Positions 43,020 through 52,813 are shown, numbered from the stretch's first letter. The stretch is 59,848 nucleotides of DNA from an uncultured Bacilli bacterium (GCA_944329365.1 CALVIC010000005.1:1-59848), one strand, 5' to 3'. The notes: a model not told the origin generated them from the letters alone. Program-made: numbers and translations.

Positions 43020-44432
43020 ATGGAAAAGACAAAGCTAATCGCAACTGTAAACATTACTCCAAGACTAGAAGATCAAGTATATCAGTTCATCAAAATTGGT
43101 ATTGATGTCATTCGTCTAAACATGAGTTATTTAAACCATGAAGACTGTACCAAAATCATTGATATTGTAAACAAAGTTAACAATGAACTAAAGACCAATG
43201 TAGCCATTATGCTTGACTTAGAAGGTCCATGTCCAAGAACTGGCGAATTTGTAAATGGTATGGCTTATTTTAACACTGGAGATAAAATTAGAATTTACAC
43301 AGACCAAATAAAAGGTAACATGACTGGATTTTCTGTCAACTATCCCGAAATAATTAAAGCCCTAAAATTCCATAGCCATTTAAAACTAAGTAAAGGGAAT
43401 GTCGAATTAGAAGTTGTCGAAAAAGGTTTAGACTATGTTCTTTGTGAAGTCTTAAAAGGGGGAGAGGTCTATGACCACTCCAAAATATATCTCTCTGAGA
43501 TAAGCACTAATCGTAAATTTTTGACAAAGGGTGATATTGATGACATTGTATATGCCCATAAAATGAATGTTGATTTTCTAGCAATTTCGGCTGTTAATTC
43601 GTCAGAAGATATTCTTGAAGTAAACGATTTACTAATCGAATTAGAAAATTCTAACATCAGTCTTTTAGCTAAAATCGAAAACCGAAGAGCTGCCGAAGAC
43701 CTTGAAAATATAGTAAAAGTCTCAGATGGCATTATTTTAGATAGAGGCGACCTTGGTATAGATATTCCAGTTGAAAAAGTTCCAAACATTCAAAAGAAAA
43801 TAATCGAAGCCTGTTATGAGGCTAATAAAATGTCAATTATTACGGCCGAGTTTAGTAGTTTTCTTTTGAAAAAATCGGTACCAAATAGAGCCGAAGTTTC
43901 AGACCTTTCTAATCTCGTTTCTGAAGCAATTGATGCAATCATGTTAACTAGCGAAACTACAGTTAGTCTAAATCCGTTGTCTACTGTTGAAACAATAAAA
44001 AAAATAATTAAAGCCTCAGAAGAAAGTATCGATTACAATGACTTTTTCAAAAAATCTCTTGATAAAGACAAAAAAACCATTGCCGGAACAATTTCTTCAA
44101 GTGTTGTTTTAGGCGTTAATGAACTTGGTTGTAAAGCCGTTATTGTAACGACCAATAGGGGTAGAACCGCCAAAATAATTAGTAGCCTCAAACCTCCATG
44201 TCCAATCATTGCCACAACCAGTAACAAATCTGTAGTTAAAAGTCTGCAACTTTGCTTTGGCGTTTTACCTGTCCTTGTCGATAACTACAATATCGACAAC
44301 ATCACATCCAAAGTCAAAGAAGCTGTTCAAGACGAAATAAAATTAAACCCCGGCGATAAAATAATCGTTACCGGTGGATATCCATTTAAAGAACTAAAGT
44401 ATACAAACTTTATGAAAATAGAAGAATTATAA
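43020..44432 (+). CDS. Pyruvate kinase-like protein with altered active site
   Basis: A 470-residue full-length homologue of the enzyme at 2172. Some key residues persist: the Arg in VIRLNMS, Lys in LAKIEN, and Asp in DRGDLGID. Others are replaced: DTKGP becomes DLEGP, LLEDGL becomes LKLSKGN, the catalytic Thr block VATEMLASM becomes ITAEFSSFL, and the DGTDAVML block becomes EAIDAIML. Loss of the Thr and other substrate-contact residues suggests it is not a normal pyruvate kinase; a regulatory or changed role is possible. It lies 16 nt before the GH31 gene, so the two are one operon. Confidence 0.88.
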   Translation: MEKTKLIATVNITPRLEDQVYQFIKIGIDVIRLNMSYLNHEDCTKIIDIVNKVNNELKTNVAIMLDLEGPCPRTGEFVNGMAYFNTGDKIRIYTDQIKGNMTGFSVNYPEIIKALKFHSHLKLSKGNVELEVVEKGLDYVLCEVLKGGEVYDHSKIYLSEISTNRKFLTKGDIDDIVYAHKMNVDFLAISAVNSSEDILEVNDLLIELENSNISLLAKIENRRAAEDLENIVKVSDGIILDRGDLGIDIPVEKVPNIQKKIIEACYEANKMSIITAEFSSFLLKKSVPNRAEVSDLSNLVSEAIDAIMLTSETTVSLNPLSTVETIKKIIKASEESIDYNDFFKKSLDKDKKTIAGTISSSVVLGVNELGCKAVIVTTNRGRTAKIISSLKPPCPIIATTSNKSVVKSLQLCFGVLPVLVDNYNIDNITSKVKEAVQDEIKLNPGDKIIVTGGYPFKELKYTNFMKIEEL

Positions 44433-44448
44433 AGGGGAGCGCGTATTT

Positions 44449-46851
44449 ATGTATAACTTAGGTGAACAATTTAAAATAAATATTCAAAGAGGAGTAGCTA
44501 AAGAAAAAAATATCTTAAAAGGAAAAACCTATAGATTTACAGTATTAACTGAAAGACTTATCAGACTTGAATACAATGAAAACGGTAACTTCATCGACAG
44601 TCCTACTGAAAGAGTATTATATCGTGACCTTGAAACGCCGAAATTCGATTTTCAAGATTCACCAAGTGTTTTAGTCATTCAGACATCTTATTTTAAACTT
44701 ACCTACCAAAAAGAAAAAACGTTTGCTGGAAATAAAGTAAGTCCAGATAATAATCTTAAAGTTGAACTGTTAAATACGGACCGAAGTTGGTATTATAATC
44801 ATCCTGAAATCCGTAACTTTGGTATGCCAAACAAAAACTTAAACAGTGACAAAATAACTGAAGGAAGAGGATTATACTCAGCCGATGGAATCGCCAGCCT
44901 AGACGACACTAATTCCTTAATCTATAATTCGGACGGAACCATTTTCCAAAACTCCGAACCCCACATTGATATCTATCTATTCATGTATAATAACGATTAT
45001 GAAGAGGCCCTAAAAGATTATTATAAAATAACAGGTTATCCAGCCTTAGTTCCAAGATATGCTCTAGGTGTTTGGTGGAGCCGTAATCTCGTTTATAACG
45101 ATCTATCCCTAAAAGAATTAATTGATACCTTCGAAAGAGAAGAGATTCCCTTATCAATCGTCGTTCTCGATAAAGATTGGCACGATCGCATTTTATTAGA
45201 TGGTAAACCATTAAAAACAGGCTTTACCTTTAATAAAAAACTATTTAGAAGCCCTCAAGATATGACTAATTATCTTCATAGTAAAAGTATTAGAATCGGA
45301 CTAAATGTCACCCCAAGTGAAGGATTATTCAATGTCGATCCGATGTTTAAAGAAGCTTTAAAATATCTTCAAGCCGATGAAATGGGCAAAATTCCTTTTA
45401 ACACATTTGACCCTAAGTTTGTCGATGTCTATCTCAAATTATACATTCATCCATTAGATAATCTTGGTATAGATTTTTATTGGTTAGATACCCAAAACAT
45501 TGATAATCTTTCCCTAAATATGCTTAAACATTACGAATTTTACGATATGCAAAGAGATTTTAAAAGAAGACCATTACTACTTTCAAACTTAGACCCAATA
45601 TCTCCTCACCGCTATCCAGTAGCTTATTCTGGCAAAACTGACGTAAGTTGGAAAACTCTTGCCAAAACTCCATTTTATAATAACAATACCTTTAACATTG
45701 GCGCGCCATTTATTGCAAATGACGTTGCTGGATATTATAAAGGAACTGAAGATGCCGAATTATACATTAGATCAGTTCAGCTTGCGACATTCTCCCCAAT
45801 CTTAAAATTTGGCTCAGATAGTGGCAAATATTATAAACGCGAACCGTGGCGCTGGGATATCAAAACATATACCATCGTCAAACAATATTTACAGCTAAGA
45901 CATAAATTAATTCCTTATATATATAGTGAAGCTTATAAATATCATAAATTTGGTGATCAACTAATCAAACCACTTTACTATCAAAAGAAAGCTTTTTATG
46001 ATGACGTTAATTACCGAAATGAATATTATTTTGGTAAAGAACTATTTATTGCCCCAATAACAACCCCTAAAGAATCAGTAATGAACGTCGTCATTCATAA
46101 TTTCTATCTTCCAGAAGGAATATGGTATGACTTTGTAACTGGTAAAAAATTCCCAGGCGGCCGTAAATACACTAGCTTCTTCCGTGATCAAGACTATCCA
46201 GTATTTGCCCGCCAAGGCGCAATCATTCCGATGGGGTATAATGATAACTTAAACGATACAACTCCACCAAAAAATATGGAAATAAACATCTTCCCAGGTA
46301 AAAGCAATACCTATACCTTGTTTGAAGATGATGGTGAAAGCGATTTATACCGTAAAGACTTTTACTTGTTAACCCAAATAGATTATAACTATCTTCCAAA
46401 TAACTATAGTTTAATCATTCGTTCAGTAGAAGGTAAAAGTAGTATCGTTCCTGATAAACGAAACTATAAAATTATCTTCCGTAATACAAAACACACAAAT
46501 GGCGTAAACGTTTATAGTAACCGTGATAGTGTTTCATTTAAAACATATATTGATGGACCTAACTTTGTCGTTGAAGTAAATGACGTAAGTACCATTGGCC
46601 AACTTACAATAAACTGTCAAGGAAATGACATTGAAATCGATGCCGTAAGATTAATCAATGACGATATTGAAAGAATCTTAAGTGACCTTCAAATATCTAC
46701 AACCCTTAAAGAAAAAATTGATACAATTCTATTTGGTAAAGAACCTATAAAAAAGAAAAGAATTGCTATCCGTAAATTATCTAAAGACGGCCTAGATAAA
46801 AAATTCATTAAAATGTTCTTAAGATTATTAGAATATATAGATGAAATTTAG
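44449..46851 (+). CDS. Glycoside hydrolase family 31 protein
   Basis: An 800-residue cytosolic protein of the alpha-glucosidase/alpha-xylosidase family: N-terminal beta-sandwich, (beta/alpha)8 barrel from about residue 200 (YALGVWWSRNLVYND), and C-terminal beta domains. The nucleophile region reads FYWLDTQN with Asp347. The acid/base block, normally SGDT-x-x-SW, reads SGKTDVSW, with Lys396 where Asp is expected and an Asp two residues on. Either the Asp shifted or activity is changed. No signal peptide, so any substrate is taken up first. GGGGAG precedes the start. Confidence 0.9.
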   Translation: MYNLGEQFKINIQRGVAKEKNILKGKTYRFTVLTERLIRLEYNENGNFIDSPTERVLYRDLETPKFDFQDSPSVLVIQTSYFKLTYQKEKTFAGNKVSPDNNLKVELLNTDRSWYYNHPEIRNFGMPNKNLNSDKITEGRGLYSADGIASLDDTNSLIYNSDGTIFQNSEPHIDIYLFMYNNDYEEALKDYYKITGYPALVPRYALGVWWSRNLVYNDLSLKELIDTFEREEIPLSIVVLDKDWHDRILLDGKPLKTGFTFNKKLFRSPQDMTNYLHSKSIRIGLNVTPSEGLFNVDPMFKEALKYLQADEMGKIPFNTFDPKFVDVYLKLYIHPLDNLGIDFYWLDTQNIDNLSLNMLKHYEFYDMQRDFKRRPLLLSNLDPISPHRYPVAYSGKTDVSWKTLAKTPFYNNNTFNIGAPFIANDVAGYYKGTEDAELYIRSVQLATFSPILKFGSDSGKYYKREPWRWDIKTYTIVKQYLQLRHKLIPYIYSEAYKYHKFGDQLIKPLYYQKKAFYDDVNYRNEYYFGKELFIAPITTPKESVMNVVIHNFYLPEGIWYDFVTGKKFPGGRKYTSFFRDQDYPVFARQGAIIPMGYNDNLNDTTPPKNMEINIFPGKSNTYTLFEDDGESDLYRKDFYLLTQIDYNYLPNNYSLIIRSVEGKSSIVPDKRNYKIIFRNTKHTNGVNVYSNRDSVSFKTYIDGPNFVVEVNDVSTIGQLTINCQGNDIEIDAVRLINDDIERILSDLQISTTLKEKIDTILFGKEPIKKKRIAIRKLSKDGLDKKFIKMFLRLLEYIDEI

Positions 46852-46875
46852 AAAGGAGAAAATCCTTTCTTTTTT
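46850..46875 (+). terminator. Intrinsic terminator
   Basis: AGAAAGGA (46850-46857) pairs with TCCTTTCT (46863-46870), then a T-run. Confidence 0.8.
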
Positions 46876-46900
46876 ATGCAACAAAAAAATAATCAAACGA

Positions 46901-48253
46901 TTATCTTAAAATACCCATATAATATTTCCATGAAATTATTCTTAAAGCAAGCTTATCTATTAAATGTGAAGAAATCCTTCCATTGTCAGTGGCTTCTTTA
47001 ATTCCGGCCATACTGCTTTCCCAATCAGTTGTTATAATTAAATCATTACCAGCTAAGACGGCCTTAACCGTTGCTTCCTTAGTATCATCTATTGCCCCCA
47101 TACCTAAATCATCAGTAATAATAATACCCGTAAAACCTAAATTTTCTCTAAGCAAATTGTGTACCTTAGCTGACAGAGACGCCGGATTATCTCCATCAAC
47201 ACTATTTACAATGTTATGACTAACTAAAACAGCTTCAGCACCTGCTTTAATACCCGATTGAAATGGTGGTAAATCATTATTTAAAATATCTTCATAACTA
47301 CGCTCATCTACTGAACTTCCAGTATGTGTATCGCTATTATTACCATAACCTGGAAAATGTTTCAATACATATGTTACACCAAGACCTTTACTAGCCTTAA
47401 TTACCGTTTCTGCATATTCGCTCGTTTTCTCACTATCTTCTCCCAAAGCTCTTGCATACATATAATCATCTGGGTTAGTCGTTACATCGACAACTGGCGC
47501 CAAATTTAAATTAATTCCTAAATCATGTAGTAAATTGCTTTTATTTATTGTATCTTCCTTTATTTTATCAAACCCACCTTCTAAATAAAGCTCTCTAGAC
47601 GATTTGAACGGAGTAGGAGATAACTTCGGATTACTACTTACTCTTATAACCTTGCCACCTTCTTCATCAACCGCCGTTAAAATAGGAATATCTGAAACAC
47701 TTTGTAAATTATTCATCATTTCTTGAACATCACTATAGTTTTTATCCTTAAAATCTTTCGCATAGAAAATATATCCTCCAAACTTATTGCTTTTTAAAGT
47801 TTCCGCTTGATTACTGTCTGGATATCTAACTAATAGTATTTGGGCAATTTTTTCATCTAAGCTCATTTTCTGAATCTTTTCATATGCTTTATTATAATAT
47901 TTTTTAAAAATGCCTTCATCATCCCAAGCCTTAGGTAATTTATCGTCATAAGCAATAACCTTGTGTTTGCCCGCAAACTCATCAGTTTTATCATCTTTCT
48001 TATGTACAAATTCTAGCATATCCCCATTTTGTACCTCACTATTTAAATTTGCCTCTTTAATAATATTTTTACTATCTTGAAGCGTAACTGAACCCTCATT
48101 CTTTGAAATTACACTCGCGTAACTCTTACTTATCTTCTCCTTAGTGACCTTTTTTTCTTCTTTTTTAACCTCTGTTTCTTTATTATTTAACCCCAAAACC
48201 AAAAATAAACCAAGCACGCCTAAAACTAAAGCCAAAATTATAATCTTTTTCAT
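46901..48253 (-). CDS. Secreted glycoside hydrolase family 3 (NagZ-type beta-N-acetylhexosaminidase)
   Basis: A 450-residue protein with an N-terminal membrane anchor (about residues 3-22), a Lys/Glu linker and a GH3 barrel. AVDEEGGKVIR is the substrate-binding region, KHFPGYGNNSDTH carries the His-Asp acid/base dyad typical of NagZ, and IITDDLGMGAI contains the nucleophile Asp. It should release N-acetylglucosamine from peptidoglycan or glycan outside the membrane, for wall turnover or scavenging. Ribosome site AAAGGATAA is modest. Confidence 0.92.
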   Translation of the reverse strand: MKKIIILALVLGVLGLFLVLGLNNKETEVKKEEKKVTKEKISKSYASVISKNEGSVTLQDSKNIIKEANLNSEVQNGDMLEFVHKKDDKTDEFAGKHKVIAYDDKLPKAWDDEGIFKKYYNKAYEKIQKMSLDEKIAQILLVRYPDSNQAETLKSNKFGGYIFYAKDFKDKNYSDVQEMMNNLQSVSDIPILTAVDEEGGKVIRVSSNPKLSPTPFKSSRELYLEGGFDKIKEDTINKSNLLHDLGINLNLAPVVDVTTNPDDYMYARALGEDSEKTSEYAETVIKASKGLGVTYVLKHFPGYGNNSDTHTGSSVDERSYEDILNNDLPPFQSGIKAGAEAVLVSHNIVNSVDGDNPASLSAKVHNLLRENLGFTGIIITDDLGMGAIDDTKEATVKAVLAGNDLIITTDWESSMAGIKEATDNGRISSHLIDKLALRIISWKYYMGILR

Positions 48254-48394
48254 ATACCTTTTATCCTTTCATAAACATTATACACCAATATCTAAATTAA
48301 TTATTGTCGAAATTATTTTTATACTCTAAAATAATATCTTAAAAATTAATGCAATTTATACATTAGTTTATTGTGTTTTACCCACAAAATTTAA

Positions 48395-48447
48395 CCCCCC
48401 TGAAAGCTTGATTTTTCTGGGAGGGGGGTGTACAATGAAATTGTACA
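48395..48447 (+). promoter_or_regulatory. Shared surface-gene promoter module, copy 3 (G-tract spacer)
   Basis: A 6-C run (48395-48400), -35 TTGATT (48408-48413), a 17-nt spacer containing GGG-A-GGGGGG (48419-48428), -10 TACAAT (48431-48436), and the dyad TGTACAAT-GAA-ATTGTACA (48429-48447). The spacer is one base shorter than in copies 1 and 2, due to the G-run length compared with copy 1. Confidence 0.72.
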
Positions 48448-48470
48448 TTATATATTAGGAGTGAAGTAAC

Positions 48471-51404
48471 ATGCATAGAGAATATAAAAGAAGAAAAATA
48501 ATAATATTTTCTCTAATTGGAATTCTTTTTTTAATGGCCGTAGGGTATTCAGCATTCCAAACAAAATTAAATATATCAAGTACTAGTAATATAACAAGTG
48601 TCTGGGATGTTGAAATAACAAATGTTAAAATAAAAGAAATAAATGGCCTCGCTGAAAATGTAGGTGATTTAGATTCATATACAAACCTAGAAGCTAATAT
48701 GGAAGCTAACTTCTATGAACCAGGTGATTATATAACATATACAGTAACCGTATCAAATAAAGGAACATTAGATGCCATGTTAGATTCAGTTAAATTAAAT
48801 ATGCCCGAGCAAGAAGTAATAAACTTTAAAGTCGAAGGAGCAACATCAAAAGAGAAATTACCAGCAGGAAGTAGTAAAGATATCGACGTTACTATGGAAT
48901 ATACCGGAAATAATCCAGAAGATGTAGGAAGTGTGGAAGCTGATGTCAATTTAGATTATGTTCAAGATGGACATCCTACAGAATTTCCAGATGCCGATAG
49001 TCCAGAAGAAGATAATTTAAGAATAAACGATATTATATTAACTCCAACCGAAACAAGTGTGAAAGCAGAAATAGAAGCTGAAGGTGCGATAAAATATTAT
49101 TATTCTATAGATAATAATACATGGTATGAAAGCAGTGAAAACATATATAACATATATCATTTAAAACCAAATACAACATATACAATGTATGTAAAAGCCG
49201 AAGGAGATAATGGAAAAGTAGTCTATAGTAGTAAACCATTTACAACTTTAGATAATACATCTCCTAAAGTAAATATAAATATAGGTGATAATGTCAAAGG
49301 CGAAAATGGATGGTATAAAGGTCTTTCATTAAATACCGAAGTAACAGATAATGATAAAGTAAAAGAAGTATTATATTGTGTAGGAAAAGACTGCACGCCT
49401 AATAAAACATTAAATCTAGAAAATAACAAAGCTACTATAACTTTAGAAAGTAGTAAAGATGTACAAAAGTTATGTATAAAAGCAACAGATATGGTAGGCA
49501 ATGTTACAAATAAATGTAGTAATGAATATAAAGTAGATGGTGAATTACCAACATTATCTAATATGAATATTGAAACAAAAGATGATGTGATGGAAGTAAC
49601 CATAACTGCCACAGATAATGAAAGTGGGTTATATAAATATTACTATAGTAAAGATGGCGGGAAGACCTATATAGAAAGTGATAATCCAAACTATACATTT
49701 ACTGGTTTAGATGAAGGCGATTATTTAGTAACTGCATATGTAAAAGATAAAGCTGGAAATGAGAGTGAAATAAAAGCTCAATCAACAGCTATTAGATATA
49801 CCTCATATTGTAAGAAAAACAATATTGACGATTTTGGAGACTGTTTAATTGCGACTGAAGCTCAAAATCCAAATATTGAAGAAGCCAAAGCGATTATTGA
49901 AGCTAAAGGTACACCTGATTTTACAAAGACAAGTCCAAGTATTTTATATGATGAGAAACATGCAACAACGACAAGTACATGGTCAACAACAAGTACAAAT
50001 GTATACATCGGAACAGGATATGAATTTAATCCAGAAACAGGAATGTATACAATAACGGGAGGAAGCATGCGTAATCCAAATGAAATAGATTTAAATGATG
50101 GGAATACTTATTACATGAATGGAAGTACATGGATAAATGAAACTGCATCGTCAGTATATAGGATATCAAATATAAGTTCAACTACAAATAGTGAAACAGG
50201 AGCCGTTACGACAACGATTACATATTATAATTACACAATCATGCCAAAGAGTTATGACACTTCCACCGTTGGAATGTATGCAGCTAACGATGATGGTGAA
50301 AATACGTATTATTACCGTGGTTCAGTGACCAGTAATTATGTTAAGTTTGGCGGTTTTTACTGGAGGGCAATAAGAGTAAATGGTGACGGCACTGTAAGAC
50401 TTATATATGACGGAAAAAATCCCCATGCAAATGGTGAATCATCAAGTGATAGACAAATTGGGGCGCAGCCTTTTAATAATTATGAAAACGATAACACATA
50501 TGTTGGATATATGTATGCAAATCCAGATAATTATGTAGAAACAAATAGTGAGGATACAACTTTTAATAATACTGGATTATCTTCGACAGCAAAATATTAT
50601 TTTGGAACAAGTTATATATTAGATAAAAATAGTCGTAAGTATAAATTATCTGGAGATATAATACAAGGAACAATTGCACCTGATAAAGTTGGATATTATA
50701 CATGTTTCAGTACAAATAAAGATGCAACCTGTCAAAGACTTTTCTATACAACAAAATATAATTCATTAACGTCAATGACTGTAAGTGGGGTAGGATATGG
50801 AACGACAAGTAAAGAACAGTCACAAAGTAATGATACAGATAGTACCGTAAAAGCTTATTTAGATAAATGGTATCAAAATAATTTAAATAATTATACAGAT
50901 AAACTATCAAAAGATACGATATTTTGTAATAATAGAAGTATTTCAAATAAACAAAGTGGAGCATATACAAATGAGGGATTTGGAATACATCCAACAATAT
51001 ATGGAAATAAAAGATTTCAAAATTGGTCAAATCAAGGAATACTTGGACCAACATTAAATTGTCCATTAAATGATAGTTTTAGTGTAAGCAATATTAAAGG
51101 AAACGGAAAACTTACATATCCAGTTGGACTTATTACAGCAGATGAAGTAAATATGGCTGGAGGTATTAATGGTTCTGCAAATCGACTTTATTATTTATAC
51201 ACAGGAAGTAGCTATTGGACTATGTCACCATTCAAATTTGTTGATGTATTATATTCCACAGAAGGATATATAAATGAATTTGGTCAATTAAGAGATTTAG
51301 GGACTTCAATATCACTTTTTATCCGTCCCGTAATCAATATTGACCCAAGTAAAATAGACTTTTCAGGAAATGGAACGATGTCTGATCCATATGTCATATC
51401 ATAG
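48471..51404 (+). CDS. Large multidomain surface protein
   Basis: A 977-residue exported protein. A basic start and hydrophobic segment (about residues 7-30) is followed by the same N-terminal beta domain as the 23109 protein (GYSAFQTKLNISSTSNI, PGDYITYTVTVSNKGTLDAML). Then come a fibronectin-III-like domain (about 180-265), two Ig-like modules (about 265-445; KVNINIGDN, YYYSKDGGKTYIES, AYVKDKAGNES), and a large C-terminal domain with YYYRGSVTSNYVKFGGFYWRAIRVNGDGTVRLIYDG. The final part (YWTMSP, IRPVINI, GTMSDPYVI) matches the end of the 23109 protein, but its codons are ordinary for this genome. Probable adhesin or binding protein. Confidence 0.82.
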   Translation: MHREYKRRKIIIFSLIGILFLMAVGYSAFQTKLNISSTSNITSVWDVEITNVKIKEINGLAENVGDLDSYTNLEANMEANFYEPGDYITYTVTVSNKGTLDAMLDSVKLNMPEQEVINFKVEGATSKEKLPAGSSKDIDVTMEYTGNNPEDVGSVEADVNLDYVQDGHPTEFPDADSPEEDNLRINDIILTPTETSVKAEIEAEGAIKYYYSIDNNTWYESSENIYNIYHLKPNTTYTMYVKAEGDNGKVVYSSKPFTTLDNTSPKVNINIGDNVKGENGWYKGLSLNTEVTDNDKVKEVLYCVGKDCTPNKTLNLENNKATITLESSKDVQKLCIKATDMVGNVTNKCSNEYKVDGELPTLSNMNIETKDDVMEVTITATDNESGLYKYYYSKDGGKTYIESDNPNYTFTGLDEGDYLVTAYVKDKAGNESEIKAQSTAIRYTSYCKKNNIDDFGDCLIATEAQNPNIEEAKAIIEAKGTPDFTKTSPSILYDEKHATTTSTWSTTSTNVYIGTGYEFNPETGMYTITGGSMRNPNEIDLNDGNTYYMNGSTWINETASSVYRISNISSTTNSETGAVTTTITYYNYTIMPKSYDTSTVGMYAANDDGENTYYYRGSVTSNYVKFGGFYWRAIRVNGDGTVRLIYDGKNPHANGESSSDRQIGAQPFNNYENDNTYVGYMYANPDNYVETNSEDTTFNNTGLSSTAKYYFGTSYILDKNSRKYKLSGDIIQGTIAPDKVGYYTCFSTNKDATCQRLFYTTKYNSLTSMTVSGVGYGTTSKEQSQSNDTDSTVKAYLDKWYQNNLNNYTDKLSKDTIFCNNRSISNKQSGAYTNEGFGIHPTIYGNKRFQNWSNQGILGPTLNCPLNDSFSVSNIKGNGKLTYPVGLITADEVNMAGGINGSANRLYYLYTGSSYWTMSPFKFVDVLYSTEGYINEFGQLRDLGTSISLFIRPVINIDPSKIDFSGNGTMSDPYVIS

Positions 51405-51417
51405 AAAGGATGCGTCT

Positions 51418-52053
51418 ATGAAAAATAAGAAGTTAAATAATAAAAAGAAATTAATAATATTTATTGGAATATTAATTATCATAATAATAGTTGTCTTGAT
51501 TATTGTGTTAAATAATCAAAATAAAGAAGAAAAAATAGAAATAGTAAATTATAAAGATGCAGAGAAGTTATATCAAACATCAGATAATAAATGTACAGAC
51601 ATAACTGATGAAAACGATAGTCTACTTCTTTATCTAATATTTAGTAATATGGATAAGGACAATAAACTCTCTGATAATATAAGTTATGAAGAATATGAAA
51701 ATACAGCTAAAACAATCTTAAAGACAGATGATATTCCTGCTAAAATAAATAACTATTTATATGATGGCTATAGTTATACATTAAATAATGATGAAATAAC
51801 TAGAGAAAAAAGTGAATGTGAAGAAAAGTATGTATCAAAAATCTATGGCTACAGCAACAATAATGATACTCTGAGTCTATATATCTCATCAGGTTATGTG
51901 AAGGATAGAAAAGTATATAATTTATCTGGTGATGAAATAGGAGACTATGATAAAGATACAATAAACAAAATACTAGATGATGGAACTATTAAAATATATA
52001 ATTATCAAAATAAAAATGGAAATTATATATTAGATAACATAAGCTCTGATTAA
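51418..52053 (+). CDS. Membrane-anchored extracytoplasmic protein, paralogue of the 128 gene
   Basis: A 211-residue protein with a lysine-rich start, one strongly hydrophobic helix (about residues 12-31) and a soluble acidic domain with two Cys (NKCTD, SECEE). It closely matches the gene at 128 beyond the membrane segment and ends with the same IKIYNY, YILDNISSD and terminator. It starts 14 nt after the large surface gene (AAAGGA site), so both come from the same G-tract promoter. It may be a membrane partner of the large protein; function unknown. Confidence 0.75.
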   Translation: MKNKKLNNKKKLIIFIGILIIIIIVVLIIVLNNQNKEEKIEIVNYKDAEKLYQTSDNKCTDITDENDSLLLYLIFSNMDKDNKLSDNISYEEYENTAKTILKTDDIPAKINNYLYDGYSYTLNNDEITREKSECEEKYVSKIYGYSNNNDTLSLYISSGYVKDRKVYNLSGDEIGDYDKDTINKILDDGTIKIYNYQNKNGNYILDNISSD

Positions 52054-52066
52054 TTTCAGAGTTTTT
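52044..52066 (+). terminator. Intrinsic terminator
   Basis: CTCTGA (52044-52049) pairs with TCAGAG (52056-52061), then five T; same hairpin as at 751. Confidence 0.75.
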
Positions 52067-52125
52067 ATGTAAAACAATTTCTAAAATCAATTTAACATGG
52101 TATAATACTTTATAGGAGGGAAAAA

Positions 52126-52782
52126 ATGACAAAACAAATATTACCTAAAGTATTCGCTTGGATGTGCTTCGGATTATTAGTCACATTCCTAACAGGCTAC
52201 GTACTATCTTTAAATCCTACAGCTGTAATAAATATGGCATCTAGTTTTGGTGGATGGGGACTATTAATACTCGCCATAATTGAAATAGGCTTAGTTATCT
52301 TCTTATCAGCTCGAATTACTAAAATGAGCCCACTTACTGCCAAATTATCATTTCTACTTTATGCATTTGTCAGTGGCTTAACATTTTCAAGTATCTTCTT
52401 AGTTTATGAAATAACCTCAGTCTTATATGTATTCCTAATCACATCAATAGTATTTGCCCTATTTGCTATTATTGGTGCTACTACTAAAATGGACCTAACC
52501 AAAATAGGAACATATCTATTTATGGCCTTAATCGCAGTTGTGATTTGTATGATTATTAACATCTTTATGCAAAATTCTACATTTGATCTAATCATTTCAA
52601 TTGTTGCCATAATAATCTTTGTAGGATTTACAGCTTATGACGTTCAAAAATTAATAAAACTTGGAACCCTAAACGTCATGGATGAAGATAACCTAGCTAT
52701 CTATGGTGCTTTAGATCTATATCTAGATTACATCAACCTATTTATCCATCTATTAAGCATTTTTGGTAATAATAGGGATTGA
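52126..52782 (+). CDS. Bax inhibitor-1 family membrane protein (YetJ/YccA type)
   Basis: A 218-residue protein with seven membrane helices. The family signature FTAYDVQKL in the sixth helix and the ending IYGALDLYLDYINLFIHLLSIFG are clear. Bacterial members such as YetJ act as pH-sensitive calcium leak channels. GGAGGG precedes the start; it stands alone between two terminators or leaders. Confidence 0.92.
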   Translation: MTKQILPKVFAWMCFGLLVTFLTGYVLSLNPTAVINMASSFGGWGLLILAIIEIGLVIFLSARITKMSPLTAKLSFLLYAFVSGLTFSSIFLVYEITSVLYVFLITSIVFALFAIIGATTKMDLTKIGTYLFMALIAVVICMIINIFMQNSTFDLIISIVAIIIFVGFTAYDVQKLIKLGTLNVMDEDNLAIYGALDLYLDYINLFIHLLSIFGNNRD

Positions 52783-52807
52783 TTAATCAAAAAAAATATA
52801 CTATAAT
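52779..52807 (+). promoter_or_regulatory. Promoter of the Leu T-box leader
   Basis: TTGATT (52779-52784, overlapping the preceding stop), 17-nt spacer, TATAAT (52802-52807). Confidence 0.7.
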
Positions 52808-52813
52808 ATTAAA

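Noticed and set aside
43020..44432. A pyruvate kinase pseudogene.
   Set aside because: The frame is intact over 470 codons with good promoter and ribosome site, and several active-site residues are kept; decay is not supported.
48395..48428. The C-run and G-run as a transcription terminator or attenuator hairpin.
   Set aside because: No T-run follows, and the G-run falls exactly between good -35 and -10 boxes in all three copies, so a promoter module explains it better. A DNA or RNA hairpin in addition is not excluded.
48471..51404. A second retroelement variable region at the end of the large surface protein.
   Set aside because: The fold end is shared, but codons there include many ending in A and the base composition does not shift, so the marks of adenine mutagenesis are missing.
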